Assembly (NCBI GenBank): GCA_944320595.1 | Contig: CALUIB010000022.1 | Span: 1 to 44,102, forward strand | DNA length: 44,102 nt | Origin: an uncultured Muribaculaceae bacterium | Lineage (GTDB): Bacteria; Bacteroidota; Bacteroidia; Bacteroidales; Muribaculaceae | Direction: 5' to 3' | Shown here: positions 15,848 to 25,034 of the stretch, in pieces | How the letters are laid out: each line of letters begins with the position of its first letter | How positions within the stretch are numbered: position 1 is the first letter of the stretch | Position numbers and translations under genes: made by a program | Notes under the pieces: model-generated | Told to the model about the DNA's origin: nothing | What the model saw: only the letters and a program-made list of their open reading frames with translations | Database searches by the model: none

Positions 15848-18184
15848 TTACAGTATCTTGAAACGGGCAAATTTCAGGATTAGAGTCTTGCTGCCGATGT
15901 CGCCGAAATCTACTGTGATTTTGGCATCGGCAGAGCCTCCGGCCTCGACTGCCGTGATGGTTCCGGCTCCGAAACGGGAATGTTCAATCTGCATTCCTGC
16001 ATCCAGTTCCGACGGCTCGTGCAGTGCAAAGCCTTCGTCTCCGGCATAAGATGCTGCCCGTGGCGCGGCGGCGGCAGCATGCGGCATGGTGTCAGGCTGC
16101 TGGCGTTGCGTGGAGTCTTCGCCACCAACCCTCGACAGCCGACCATTTTCCCAGCGGTATTGCGGCCTTGCCTCGGTGGACTCCTTGCCATACGACGCAG
16201 CCGACGAAGACACCGACAAATAACGAGGATCCATGTCGCGGATGAAACGGCTTGCCGTGCACGTCTGCGTCTGCCCGTTGCGGTAGCGCGACTTGGCATA
16301 GGTGATGGTGCAGGTGGCCTGTGCACGGGTAATGGCCACGTAAAGCAGCCTGCGCTCCTCCTCAATGCCGGCCAAGGTGTCGCTGCTCATGGCCGAGGGG
16401 AACAAATTCTCCTCAACGCCCACTATAACCACGTTCTTAAATTCAAGCCCCTTGGCCGCATGCACGGTCATCAGCGTCACAGCCGCCTCGTTGCCACCCT
16501 TCTCTTCGTCGCGGTCCTGGTCGGTGAGCAGCGACACTTCGGCAAGGAAATTAGCCATGCCTGCCTCGCCGCCCCCTTCATTTTCCTCCTCGCGTGTCAT
16601 AACAAAGTCGTCGAGACTGTTAAGCAGTTCGGTTAGGTTCTCCTTGCGGCTGATGTTCTCGGGAGTCTTGTCGCTTTCAATCATGGCTATGAGCCGTGTC
16701 GCCCTTATTATCTCACGTCCCAGCTCGTCGGCAGCCATGCCCGATGCGTTCATGTCGATGAACGACTGCACCATGTCGCGGAACAGCTCCAGCTTGCGTG
16801 CAGTGGCCGCACTGATGCCCACGTCGTAATGCTGCAAGTCGCACAGAACCTGCCAAATGCTTACGCCGTTCTTTATCGACGACTTCACGAGCTTGCCCAT
16901 GGTGGTCTCCCCTATTCCACGTGCCGGGAAGTTTATTATGCGCCTCAGGGCCTCGTCGTCGGCAGGATTCACGGCCAGGCGGAAGTAGGATATGGCATCC
17001 TTAATCTCCTTGCGCTGGTAGAACGACTGCCCGCCATATATGCGATAAGGGATATTGCGCTTGCGCAATGCCTCCTCAAGCACACGCGACTGCGCATTGG
17101 TGCGGTACAGCACCGCAAACTGGTCAAACCCGTCGCCCTGCGTTGCCCGCAGGGTGATTATGCGGTTGGCCACGATGTAGCTTTCTTCAAGGTCGGAATA
17201 AGCCTCCACCACCTGCACCTTGGTGCCGCGGCTGTTGTCCGAAAATATATGTTTCCTTATCTGTTCGGTATTCTTGTCGATTAGGCTGTTGGCGGCATCA
17301 AGTATGTTTTGCGTGGAGCGGTAATTCTGTTCGAGCTTGAACACACGCAGTCCCTCGTAATACTTGCCCATGTTGATGATGTTGGATATATTCGCCCCAC
17401 GGAACGAATAAATACTCTGCGCATCGTCGCCCACCACGCACAAGTTGCCTACGCCCTGCGTGAGTTTCGACACGATGAGGTGCTGTGCGAAGTTGGTATC
17501 TTGGTACTCATCGACAAGTATATACCTGAAAAACGAGCGGTAACGGTCGAGCAAGTCGGGATTGTCGCGCAGCAGCACGTTGGTGTAGAAAAGCAGGTCG
17601 TCGAAGTCCATCGCCCCGGCAATGCGGCAACGGTCGCAATAGCCACGGTACACCTCGGCAAAGCGCGGACGGCGAGCGCGCAGGTCGGCATCGACCAACT
17701 CGCGGTCGCTGGCATAATCACTGGGCGAGATAAGCGCATTCTTCATCTTTGAGATACGCGACTGCACATCGCCCACCACGTATGCCTTCTCCTCAAGCCC
17801 CAAGTCGCGAATGATGGTCTTGATGAGCGACTTTGAGTCGGCAGTGTCATAAATAGTGAGGTTCGAGCCAAACCCTATGCGGTCGGCATTGCGGCGCAAT
17901 ATGCGCAGGAATATGGAGTGGAAAGTACCCATCCACAATTGCTCGGCCACGTCGGCATCCACAAGGCGGGCAATACGCTCCTTCATTTCGCGCGCCGCCT
18001 TGTTGGTAAACGTCAGTGCCATTATGCGGTAAGGCTCATACCCGTGGTTGAGCAAGTGCACAATCTTGTAGGTAAGCACACGCGTCTTCCCCGAACCGGC
18101 TCCGGCAATCACCAATTGCGGCCCGTCGAGGTACTCCACAGCAGCCCTCTGCTGCTCGTTGAGGTCGTTCAAATATTCTTCCAA
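15848..18184 (-). CDS. UvrD/PcrA-type ATP-dependent DNA helicase
   Basis: A 778-residue superfamily 1A 3'-5' helicase for DNA repair, replication restart and removal of recombinase filaments. It begins with the Q motif LNEQQRAAV, then Walker A AGAGSGKT (residues 27-34), LTFTNKAAREMKERI (motif Ia), Walker B LVDEYQDTN, VVGDDAQSIYSFRGA (motif III), QNYRSTQNIL (motif IV), TVHAAKGLEFKNV (motif V) and EEERRLLYVAITRA (motif VI). The C-terminus has a PcrA/UvrD Tudor-like RNA polymerase-binding segment (IEHSRFGAGTITAVE). Length is normal. Monocistronic by position; a TGCAATATCTTTGCA box lies about 95 bp upstream. Confidence 0.95.
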   Translation of the reverse strand: MEEYLNDLNEQQRAAVEYLDGPQLVIAGAGSGKTRVLTYKIVHLLNHGYEPYRIMALTFTNKAAREMKERIARLVDADVAEQLWMGTFHSIFLRILRRNADRIGFGSNLTIYDTADSKSLIKTIIRDLGLEEKAYVVGDVQSRISKMKNALISPSDYASDRELVDADLRARRPRFAEVYRGYCDRCRIAGAMDFDDLLFYTNVLLRDNPDLLDRYRSFFRYILVDEYQDTNFAQHLIVSKLTQGVGNLCVVGDDAQSIYSFRGANISNIINMGKYYEGLRVFKLEQNYRSTQNILDAANSLIDKNTEQIRKHIFSDNSRGTKVQVVEAYSDLEESYIVANRIITLRATQGDGFDQFAVLYRTNAQSRVLEEALRKRNIPYRIYGGQSFYQRKEIKDAISYFRLAVNPADDEALRRIINFPARGIGETTMGKLVKSSIKNGVSIWQVLCDLQHYDVGISAATARKLELFRDMVQSFIDMNASGMAADELGREIIRATRLIAMIESDKTPENISRKENLTELLNSLDDFVMTREEENEGGGEAGMANFLAEVSLLTDQDRDEEKGGNEAAVTLMTVHAAKGLEFKNVVIVGVEENLFPSAMSSDTLAGIEEERRLLYVAITRAQATCTITYAKSRYRNGQTQTCTASRFIRDMDPRYLSVSSSAASYGKESTEARPQYRWENGRLSRVGGEDSTQRQQPDTMPHAAAAAPRAASYAGDEGFALHEPSELDAGMQIEHSRFGAGTITAVEAGGSADAKITVDFGDIGSKTLILKFARFKIL

Positions 18185-18276
18185 GTTGTTCTTCTCGTAA
18201 ATGCCTTTGCAAAATTAGCCACACTTTTCATTCTGTGCAAATACAACCATCTTGATGATATATTTAACACAGATGT

Positions 18277-18291
18277 GCAAAGATATTGCAC
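18277..18291 (-). promoter_or_regulatory. Palindromic -7 region upstream of the helicase gene
   Basis: TGTGCAA-AGATA-TTGCACA (18275-18293) is a perfect 7-bp inverted repeat that embeds the minus-strand -7 box TATCTTTG (complement of 18278-18285). No good -33 is seen. The core matches TGCA-N-TATCTTTGCA of copies A-C. Confidence 0.4.
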
Positions 18292-18361
18292 AACCAAATT
18301 CGTAACTTTGCATTACATGAAATCGCCAATCAGCCATTGACCATGAAAAACACAAAAGAAA

Positions 18362-18394
18362 CAGGGCGCGGAAGTGGAAAACCTCCGCACCCTG
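18362..18394 (-). terminator. Terminator of dnaJ
   Basis: On the minus strand CAGGGTGCGGA pairs with TCCGCGCCCTG (one mismatch) and a T-rich tail (TTTCTTTTGTG) follows, 48 bp after the dnaJ stop. Confidence 0.7.
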
Positions 18395-18441
18395 CTATTT
18401 TTTCAAAACCTTGGATAAAGCTCTTATACCTCCCCCGGCAA

Positions 18442-19611
18442 TCAGTCAAACAAGTGGCGCAACCTGCTGAAGATGCGTTTCTTCTCGCTTTCGTTGGGCG
18501 TGATGTCGGGCTGGCCTTTAAGTTTCTCAAAGGCCGCTTTCTCGTCGGCGGTGAGCTTTTCGGGGATGTACACCATCACGTTGACGAGCATGTCGCCGTT
18601 GCCATAGCCGTTGGGCGAAGGCAACCCCTTGCCGCGCAGGCGCAAAATCTTGCCCGGCTGCGTACCCGGCTCTATGGTAAGCCGTGCCTTGCCGTCAACC
18701 GTGGGTACCTCTACCTTGCCGCCAAACACGGCTGTCGGTATGTCGAGCATAAGGTTGTAAATAAGGTCGTTCTCATCGCGCACAAGTTCGGCATCCTTCT
18801 CCTCCTCGATTACTATGAGCAGGTCGCCCGGAACGCCGCCATGGCGGGCTGCATTTCCCTTGCCGCGCATACTAAGCGTCATGCCCTCGGCCACGCCGGC
18901 AGGAATGTTGACCGTCACCACGTCGTCTTGCTTTACAATACCTTCGCCGCCGCAGACCGTGCAACGGTCTTGAATTATGCGCCCCTCGCCGCCGCAAGTG
19001 GGGCACGGTCCTTGTGTGCGCATGGTACCGAGGATGGTTTGCTTCACTTGGCTCACCACGCCCGAGCCGTGGCAGGTGGAGCAGGTGGTGAATGCAGTGC
19101 CGTTCTTCGCACCCGTGCCGTTACAAGCCGAACAAGCCACGTAGTGCGGAATTTTCAGTTTCTTTTCCACGCCATGCGCCACATCTTGCAGGGTGACTTT
19201 CACCTTCACGCGCAAATCGGTGCCGCGGTTCTGGCGCGGACGGCTACTGCTACCCGACGAACCGAAACCGCCAAAGCCGCCGAAACCGCCAAAGCCGCCA
19301 AATATGTCGCCAAACTGCGAGAATATGTCTTCCATCGACATTCCGCCGCCGCTGAAACCGCCGCCGCCCATATTGCCCATGTTGTGGCCAAACTGGTCGT
19401 AACGCGCACGTTTCTCGGGGTTGCTGAGCACGTCGTATGCCTCGGCAGCCTCCTTGAATTTCTCCTCGGCCTCTTTCTTTTCGGCCTCCGACTTCCCTTG
19501 CTGGCGGTCGGGGTGGTACTCGATGGCCTTCTTGCGGTATGCCTTTTTAAGTTCTTCGGGTGTCACATTCTTCGACACTCCAAGCACTTCATAATAATCT
19601 CTTTTCTCCAT
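18442..19611 (-). CDS. dnaJ: Chaperone DnaJ (Hsp40)
   Basis: A 389-residue type I J-protein that stimulates DnaK ATPase and delivers substrates. The J domain has the HPD tripeptide at residues 33-35. A Gly/Phe-rich linker follows with a run of GGF triplets, then the zinc-binding domain with four CxxCxGxG repeats ([32 protein letters not shown]) and the C-terminal substrate-binding domains ([21 protein letters not shown] and [12 protein letters not shown]). Complete. It lies 72 bp after grpE and is probably co-transcribed; dnaK is not in the window. Confidence 0.97.
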   Translation of the reverse strand: MEKRDYYEVLGVSKNVTPEELKKAYRKKAIEYHPDRQQGKSEAEKKEAEEKFKEAAEAYDVLSNPEKRARYDQFGHNMGNMGGGGFSGGGMSMEDIFSQFGDIFGGFGGFGGFGGFGSSGSSSRPRQNRGTDLRVKVKVTLQDVAHGVEKKLKIPHYVACSACNGTGAKNGTAFTTCSTCHGSGVVSQVKQTILGTMRTQGPCPTCGGEGRIIQDRCTVCGGEGIVKQDDVVTVNIPAGVAEGMTLSMRGKGNAARHGGVPGDLLIVIEEEKDAELVRDENDLIYNLMLDIPTAVFGGKVEVPTVDGKARLTIEPGTQPGKILRLRGKGLPSPNGYGNGDMLVNVMVYIPEKLTADEKAAFEKLKGQPDITPNESEKKRIFSRLRHLFD

Positions 19612-19683
19612 TATCGTTGTTCAAGACCTTTTTTCTGAAAAAACACACAATTCACACACTCACTCTACTTCACGCCCGTGCGG

Positions 19684-20289
19684 TCACTGCCCCACTACCA
19701 CCTTGGCATGGCGCAGCACCTTGTCGTTGAGCGTGTAGCCTGTTTGCACCGTGTCCACAATCTTACCCTTCTGCGACTCGTCGGCGGCAGGGAACGTGGT
19801 CACAGCCTCGTGCAATTCGGTGTCGAACTCCTTGCCTGTACTGTCGATGGGCTTAACGCCGTTCCGTTCAAGGTATTTCATGAATTTGCTGTATATCAAG
19901 TCAACCCCTTGTTTTAGGCTTTCAAGCTCTCCGTTTTCGTCAATGGCCTTCAAGGCTCTTTCAAAGTCGTCGATTACCGGCAGCAGGTCGCGCATGGCGT
20001 TCTCAGCACCGTTCTTTATGATTTCCGACTTCTCCTTCAAGGTGCGTTTCCTGAAGTTGTCGAACTCGGCCATCAAGAACAGGTATTCCTTCTTGGAATT
20101 TTCAAGTTCCTTTTCAAGCGACTCTATCTTCTTTCCAAGTTCGGCCACTTCGTCGCCAGCATCATCTTCGGCCTTGTTCTCGTTTTCGTTGTTTTCGTTC
20201 GAGGCTTGCTCGGCGGCAGCCTTTTCGGCAGGCTGCGCAGTTCCTTGCTGCTGTTGCTCCTCTTGCTCTATGTTATCAGTTGTTGCCAT
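19684..20289 (-). CDS. grpE: Nucleotide exchange factor GrpE
   Basis: A 201-residue GrpE that releases ADP from DnaK. The N-terminal 45 residues are low-complexity Glu/Gln/Asn/Ala (disordered), then a long coiled coil (LGKKIESLEKELENSKKEYLFLMAEFDNFRKRT), the four-helix region (DLLPVIDDFERAL) and the beta-wing domain with the conserved end VQTGYTLNDKVLRHAKVVVG. It is upstream of dnaJ. The 129-bp gap before it carries a TTGCCGC/GCGGCAA hairpin (20357-20382) of unknown role; no CIRCE operator is seen. Confidence 0.95.
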   Translation of the reverse strand: MATTDNIEQEEQQQQGTAQPAEKAAAEQASNENNENENKAEDDAGDEVAELGKKIESLEKELENSKKEYLFLMAEFDNFRKRTLKEKSEIIKNGAENAMRDLLPVIDDFERALKAIDENGELESLKQGVDLIYSKFMKYLERNGVKPIDSTGKEFDTELHEAVTTFPAADESQKGKIVDTVQTGYTLNDKVLRHAKVVVGQ

Positions 20290-20418
20290 AATTCGTTCTA
20301 ATTCTTATCAACACCAAAGCACTATCAAAAATGTTGCCAAAATGTCATTACTATCCTTGCCGCACTGCCACCACGGCGGCAACAAGCGGCCACACAAGAC
20401 ATTGCGCCACAAGCATGG

Positions 20419-21243
20419 TTACAATTTCATGACAAAATTTAGGCATCCGCCTATCTTACCGCTCGCCGACTCTGCCAAAATGTCACTCTCGAAAATGCCA
20501 TACAGCGAACTGCCCGACCCCGACATCGACGCATAAAGCGCACCGGCATCATACATTTGCTGCTTTATTTGCGCCAATTGCGGATGACAGGCAAACACAC
20601 TCGGCTCGAAGTCGTTTTTCAGCACCTCCCTCCATTGCCGCACCGGGCGTTGCAGCACCTGTGGTATAGGCTCAGCCGAAGGAGCGGGCTTGACCTTGGA
20701 ATAAGCCTCGCCCGTGGGCACGGACACCGGCGGCTTTACGAGCAACAGCCAGTAGCCCGAAAGATTTACCTCCACCGGGGCGAACTTGTCGCCTATGCCT
20801 GTGGCATACATCGGGCGGTTGTACACGAAGAATGCGCAGTCGGCACCCAACTGCGACGCCATTTCCGCAAGCTGCTCGTCGGGCATCCCCAGCTTGCCCA
20901 TTTCGTTGAGCATCTTCAATGCAAACGAGGCATCGGCCGAACCGCCGCCAAGCCCGGCTCCATCGGGAATATGCTTGTACAGGTAAATATCGGCCTCGGG
21001 CAAGCTGCCATGGAGCTGCTTCATCTGTCGGTAGGCTTTCATAACAAGGTTTTTCTCGGGCTCGCACCCCACAGGGTTGCCAAGCGTGTGCAGCATGGTG
21101 GCACCGCCGGGTGAGGGCACTATTTCAAGCACATCGTGCAAATCGATGGGGTAAAACACTGTCTCGATGTCGTGGTACCCGTCGGGCCGCCGTGCCACGA
21201 TATTCAGCCCGAGGTTGATTTTAGCATTTGGAAAAGTTATCAT
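20419..21243 (-). CDS. ispE: 4-diphosphocytidyl-2-C-methyl-D-erythritol kinase
   Basis: A 274-residue GHMP kinase that phosphorylates CDP-methylerythritol in the MEP isoprenoid pathway. The start FPNAKINLGLNIVARRPDGYHDIET is diagnostic, with the active-site lysine in NAKINLGL, and the ATP loop is IPDGAGLGGGSADASFALK around residues 90-108. MSGSGSSLYGIF near the end is the third GHMP motif. Complete and of normal length. It lies upstream of grpE on the same strand but 129 bp away. Confidence 0.95.
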   Translation of the reverse strand: MITFPNAKINLGLNIVARRPDGYHDIETVFYPIDLHDVLEIVPSPGGATMLHTLGNPVGCEPEKNLVMKAYRQMKQLHGSLPEADIYLYKHIPDGAGLGGGSADASFALKMLNEMGKLGMPDEQLAEMASQLGADCAFFVYNRPMYATGIGDKFAPVEVNLSGYWLLLVKPPVSVPTGEAYSKVKPAPSAEPIPQVLQRPVRQWREVLKNDFEPSVFACHPQLAQIKQQMYDAGALYASMSGSGSSLYGIFESDILAESASGKIGGCLNFVMKL

Positions 21244-21349
21244 AGTTCAAGCCCTAATGGAAAGACAAAGAGGAGCATGCCTTCTTCATAAAAAGACATA
21301 CCCCTCCCTTCTCTTTTATTATTATGAATGTTGGTATTTCAAGAATCTA

Positions 21350-22843
21350 TCAGCAGAATTTCGAAAAATCGGTCTTCGACATATCGCCCTGCTCGATGAA
21401 TGTTTCGTGGAAAGCAAATGCCGCACGAAGCGTGTGCGGAGTGTGGCCTCCCTTGGCCATCTTCAAGTAGTTGCGCAGCAACGGGCGGTAAGCGGGATGT
21501 GCGCAATTCTCGATGAGCGTTTCGGCCTTTTGTATTGGCGACTTTCCGCGCAGGTCGGCAATGCCTTGCTCGGTGATAATCACGTCAACCGAGTGCTCGC
21601 TGTGGTCAAGGTGCGACACCATTGGCACTATCGCGCTTATCAAGCCCCCTTTGGCCACCGACGGGCAGCTGAATATCGAAGTGTAGGCATTGCGAGTGAA
21701 GTCGGCCGAACCGCCTATTCCGTTCATCATCTTGGTGCCTGTGACGTGCGTCGAGTTGACGTTGCCGAATATGTCGGCCTCAAGAGCCGTGTTCATCGTT
21801 ATCACACCCAAGCGGCGTATCACCTCGGGGTTATTGGATATTTCTACGGGGCGCATTACCACCTTGTCGTGGAAATAGTCGATATTGGCAAAAAACTCGT
21901 TCATCGCCTCGGTGGAGAAGGTCGTGGAGCAGGTACTTGCAAAGCGGCACTTGCCCGACTCGATGAGTTTCAAGGCCGAGTCTTGTATCACCTCGGTGTA
22001 CATCTCGAACGACGGAATTTCGGCATTGGCCTCAAGTCGCGCCAGCACGGCATTGGCAATATTGCCCACGCCCGACTGCAACGGCAGGAAGGTGGACGGT
22101 ATGCGACCGGCCTTCAGCTCCGATATCAAGAAACTGCACACGTTCTCACCTATCATCATGGTGGTTTCGTCGCTCGGGGTGAACGGGTGTCCGCCTTCGG
22201 GAACATTGGTCTTCACTATGCCCACAATCTTCTCGGGGTCGATGCGCATCGTCGGCACACCGGCACGGTCGCTCGGCTTGTAGATGGGTATCTCGCGACG
22301 ATAAGGTGGGTCGAGCGGTATATATATGTCGTGCAACCCGCGTATCCTCGGGTCGATACCTTCGTTCACTTCAAGCAACACCTGCTTGGCAAGCATGGCA
22401 AAAGTGGGAGCGTTTCCTATGCCCGTGCCGAGCACGGCGTTCCCCTCGTCGTCGATGCTCTGCACCTCGATGACGGCCACATCAAGCGGCCCGTAGGTAT
22501 TATAGCGCATCTTTTGCGGAAGTTCCGACAGGTGCAGGTCGAAGTAATTGATTATGCCGGCATTCACCGCCTTGCGCGTGTCGCCGCACGACTGGTATGG
22601 GGTGCGCAAATTCACGGCACCAGCACGCGACAATTCGCCATCGACGCTGTCGTTGGTCGAGGCACCTGTAAACACGTTTATTTTAAATTCACGACCGGCC
22701 TCATGCTCACTTTTCGCACGATTGGCAATTGCCACCGGGATGGCCTTTGGCGTACCACAAACCGTAAAGCCCGAAAAGCCCACATTTTGGCCATTGTGGA
22801 CATATTCGGCTGCTTCTTCTGCCGTTAGGATTTTGTATCTCAT
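21350..22843 (-). CDS. Acetyl-CoA hydrolase/transferase (succinyl-CoA:acetate CoA-transferase type)
   Basis: A 497-residue class I CoA-transferase that moves CoA between acetate and succinate (or similar acids), a step in succinate/propionate fermentation energy balance. It opens with ILTAEEAAEYVHNGQNVGFSGFTVCGTPKAIP, continues with GIGNAPTFAML, and has the catalytic glutamate at about residue 284 in SFEMYTEVIQDS, after the SGVGNIANAVLA loop. GIGGSADFTRNAYTSIF and DHSEHSVDVIITEQGIADLRGKSP close the active site and are diagnostic of the Cat1/AarC-like group. The upstream gene for a small membrane protein ends 25 bp before it, so the two may be co-transcribed. Confidence 0.92.
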   Translation of the reverse strand: MRYKILTAEEAAEYVHNGQNVGFSGFTVCGTPKAIPVAIANRAKSEHEAGREFKINVFTGASTNDSVDGELSRAGAVNLRTPYQSCGDTRKAVNAGIINYFDLHLSELPQKMRYNTYGPLDVAVIEVQSIDDEGNAVLGTGIGNAPTFAMLAKQVLLEVNEGIDPRIRGLHDIYIPLDPPYRREIPIYKPSDRAGVPTMRIDPEKIVGIVKTNVPEGGHPFTPSDETTMMIGENVCSFLISELKAGRIPSTFLPLQSGVGNIANAVLARLEANAEIPSFEMYTEVIQDSALKLIESGKCRFASTCSTTFSTEAMNEFFANIDYFHDKVVMRPVEISNNPEVIRRLGVITMNTALEADIFGNVNSTHVTGTKMMNGIGGSADFTRNAYTSIFSCPSVAKGGLISAIVPMVSHLDHSEHSVDVIITEQGIADLRGKSPIQKAETLIENCAHPAYRPLLRNYLKMAKGGHTPHTLRAAFAFHETFIEQGDMSKTDFSKFC

Positions 22844-22868
22844 ATAAAGTTACTTTATGGTGTTGAAG

Positions 22869-23348
22869 TTAAAACTTGGTTTTCAATATTTCGTATGCTA
22901 TCACAGCCTTGCGCCAATCTTGCGGCATGGCCGCCTCGTCGGCATCCTCGCTCACGGGAGCGTAATTAGGGTCGCCGCCTGCCTGCGGCGCTTGCACACC
23001 GCCAGTGGGCGACAACTGCGCTCTCGCGCCGCCCTCGGCAGCCTTGCCTGGGGCATTTGCGGTGGTTATAACCCGCCCACCTTCAAGTTCCCATGGCTGT
23101 GGCCGCTTGCCGCGGCGTTTTTTGGCCTTGGTCGCCAGTTGCGGCGGCAGGTTGTCGTTAGTGGGAATCCAGTCGTCAATCAAGTCGGGTTTCGGCTTTG
23201 CGTCGGGTGGCAACGTAGGAGTAGCCGCCCCTGGCCGCGGCATGGCAGTGGCACCCTTCGCCGATTCCTTCTTCGAGGATTTGCCCACAAGGCTTATCAA
23301 TGCTCCGCCCACTATAATCAGCAGCGGCAATATGTCGGACAAGTCCAT
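22869..23348 (-). CDS. Small membrane-anchored protein of unknown function
   Basis: A 159-residue protein from ATG 23348 (MDLSDILPLLIIVGGALISLVG), chosen because the hydrophobic anchor then sits at the N-terminus and a promoter lies just upstream; the frame is open 25 codons further to 23423. After one transmembrane helix there is a proline-, lysine- and alanine-rich stretch (disordered), a short WELEGGRVI segment and a conserved-looking C-terminal helix DWRKAVIAYEILKTKF. The C-terminal DxRKAxIxxEIL pattern recurs in unnamed Bacteroidales proteins. No enzymatic motif is seen. Confidence 0.7.
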   Translation of the reverse strand: MDLSDILPLLIIVGGALISLVGKSSKKESAKGATAMPRPGAATPTLPPDAKPKPDLIDDWIPTNDNLPPQLATKAKKRRGKRPQPWELEGGRVITTANAPGKAAEGGARAQLSPTGGVQAPQAGGDPNYAPVSEDADEAAMPQDWRKAVIAYEILKTKF

Positions 23349-23365
23349 ATAAATAAATTTTTCCT

Positions 23366-23396
23366 CAAAAATAACAAATCGTGGGATAACCGCCAA
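23366..23396 (-). promoter_or_regulatory. Promoter of the small membrane protein gene
   Basis: -7 box TATTTTTG (complement of 23366-23373) with TTG (complement of 23394-23396) 20 nt upstream, ending 17 bp before ATG 23348. Confidence 0.45.
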
Positions 23397-23503
23397 GCAG
23401 CCAAGCCCCTTTTTTGTAATCAATAACGCCCAAATATTGTACTTTCGCCACTAATGGAGACGCTTGCAATGGTGTGGGAATGCTATTACAACCCACCGAA
23501 AAA

Positions 23504-23545
23504 GGGTGTGAGTGCATCAATTCCTGTGTCATGATGCACCCACAC
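23504..23545 (-). terminator. Terminator of the rny-ricT operon
   Basis: On the minus strand GTGTGGGTGCATCA pairs with TGATGCACTCACAC (14 bp, one mismatch) and is followed by CCTTTTTC. It starts 11 bp after the ricT stop. Confidence 0.75.
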
Positions 23546-23555
23546 ACACGTGATG

Positions 23556-25028
23556 TCAGTTATCGCTTGGCTTGGCCTGCGTGGCAGCAGGATTGCCCTT
23601 TTCCTGCCCTGTCGGCGCATTCTGTCCTGCGTCTTGCCGACGGCCACTGCCTCCATTATTCCCGTTATTGCTGTTACCTCCGCCGCCTTTCCGCTGCTGG
23701 CGGCCATTGCGGCGGTTGCCTTGTGGTTGCTGCTTGCGGTTGCCGGGATTTTCCTGCCCCTCGGCCGCGCTCTCCTTGCGGCCTCCGCCCTGCGGCTGTC
23801 CGCTGCCTCCTTGCGGCTTGCGCGGCTGCTTGCCATGCTTTGGCTGGCCTTGCTGCTGCTTGTCGCCACCGCCGCCATTCTCGTCCGACTGCTGCTGGGC
23901 TTGCTGGCGTTTTTTGCCGTTCCTGTTCTTCTTGCGTTTCACCTTGTCAAACCGCGTGACATCGGCCTGCTCTATTATGTCGCCAAATGCCTTGCGCTCA
24001 AATTCCCGTTCCGCAGTGTCGAGTGCCAGCTTTTCGGGTTTAACGCCGTTCTTGTTCAAGGCAATAACTTCAAACACGCGCTCGGCTGGCAGCGTGACAA
24101 GGTTGTCGGGAGCCGACTTGCTGGTCGAGTAAGTCATTTCCTCCTTCAGTATGTCGGTCTTGAAGTGGTAATATGTGGCATCCTTGGTTTCAAGCCTTAC
24201 GTCCTTGGGCGGCAGCCTCTTGGCCACCTCGGCATAGCAATCTACCTCGAAGTTCATGCAGCACTTCAGCTTGGCGCATTGCCCGGCAAGTTTCTGCGGG
24301 TTGAGCGAAATATCTTGGTAACGTGCCGCACTTGTGGCCACCGACACGAAATTGGTCATCCAGCTCGAACAGCACAGCGGACGGCCACAAGGGCCTATGC
24401 CGCCTATGCGCCCGGCCTCTTGCCGTGCGCCTATCTGTTTCATCTCGATGCGCACCTTGAACGCCTCGGCAAGCACCTTTATCAACTGGCGGAAGTCAAC
24501 ACGCTCGTCGGCAATGTAATAGAATATGGCCTTGTTGCCGTCGCCCTGATATTCCACATCGCCGATTTTCATATTGAGTTTCAAGTCCTCGGCAATCTTG
24601 CGCGACCGTATCATCGTGTCCACTTCCTTGGCCTTGGCCTCCTCGTAACGGGCTATGTCGTTGGGCTTTGCCTTGCGGAACACACGCAAAATCTCGGCAT
24701 CGGGGCGCAGGTTCACACGCCTCATCTGCAATTTCACAAGCCGCCCCGTCATCGACACCCGGCCTATGTCGTGGCCCGGATTGGCCTCGACGGCCACAAG
24801 GTCGCCTATCGCCAACGGCAGGTGCTGACTGTTGCGGTAGAACCCGCGGCGAGTATTCTTGAACGACACTTCCACTATGTCGCAGTCGTTAAAGTCGCCC
24901 GGCACGTCGCCCAGCCAGTTGTAGCTGTGCAACTTGCTGCGTAGTTCCCGCCCGTCGTCGGCAGTCCTTGCCTGCTGCGGAGCCTCGGCAGCGTTTATGG
25001 CGTTTTTATCTTTCTCGTTATCGTTCAT
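23556..25028 (-). CDS. ricT: PSP1-domain protein RicT (YaaT-like) with basic disordered tail
   Basis: A 490-residue protein. Residues about 35-330 form the PSP1/RicT core: DIVEVSFKNTRRGFYRN, GDLVAVEANPGHDIGRV and the cysteine cluster IGPCGRPLCCSSWM plus CAKLKCCMNFE, the residues that hold the Fe-S cluster in RicT. In Bacillus subtilis RicT acts with RicA and RicF as the Y-complex that directs RNase Y. The last 120 residues are a low-complexity tail rich in Gln, Gly, Asn, Lys and Arg (KKRQQAQQQSDENGGGG, GNRRNGRQQRKGGGG), likely disordered and RNA-binding. It starts 6 bp after the RNase Y gene, an arrangement that supports a shared role. RicA and RicF are not visible here. Confidence 0.9.
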   Translation of the reverse strand: MNDNEKDKNAINAAEAPQQARTADDGRELRSKLHSYNWLGDVPGDFNDCDIVEVSFKNTRRGFYRNSQHLPLAIGDLVAVEANPGHDIGRVSMTGRLVKLQMRRVNLRPDAEILRVFRKAKPNDIARYEEAKAKEVDTMIRSRKIAEDLKLNMKIGDVEYQGDGNKAIFYYIADERVDFRQLIKVLAEAFKVRIEMKQIGARQEAGRIGGIGPCGRPLCCSSWMTNFVSVATSAARYQDISLNPQKLAGQCAKLKCCMNFEVDCYAEVAKRLPPKDVRLETKDATYYHFKTDILKEEMTYSTSKSAPDNLVTLPAERVFEVIALNKNGVKPEKLALDTAEREFERKAFGDIIEQADVTRFDKVKRKKNRNGKKRQQAQQQSDENGGGGDKQQQGQPKHGKQPRKPQGGSGQPQGGGRKESAAEGQENPGNRKQQPQGNRRNGRQQRKGGGGNSNNGNNGGSGRRQDAGQNAPTGQEKGNPAATQAKPSDN

Positions 25029-25034
25029 CTCGTG

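Noticed and set aside
15682-15870. 62-codon minus-strand frame in the pcrA-nspC gap
   Set aside because: It begins inside the end of the helicase gene, shows no family features and no promoter or ribosome site; the 172-bp gap is better called empty.
19262-19310. Tandem 9-bp repeats in the dnaJ gene
   Set aside because: They encode the ordinary Gly/Phe-rich GGF linker of DnaJ and need no other explanation.
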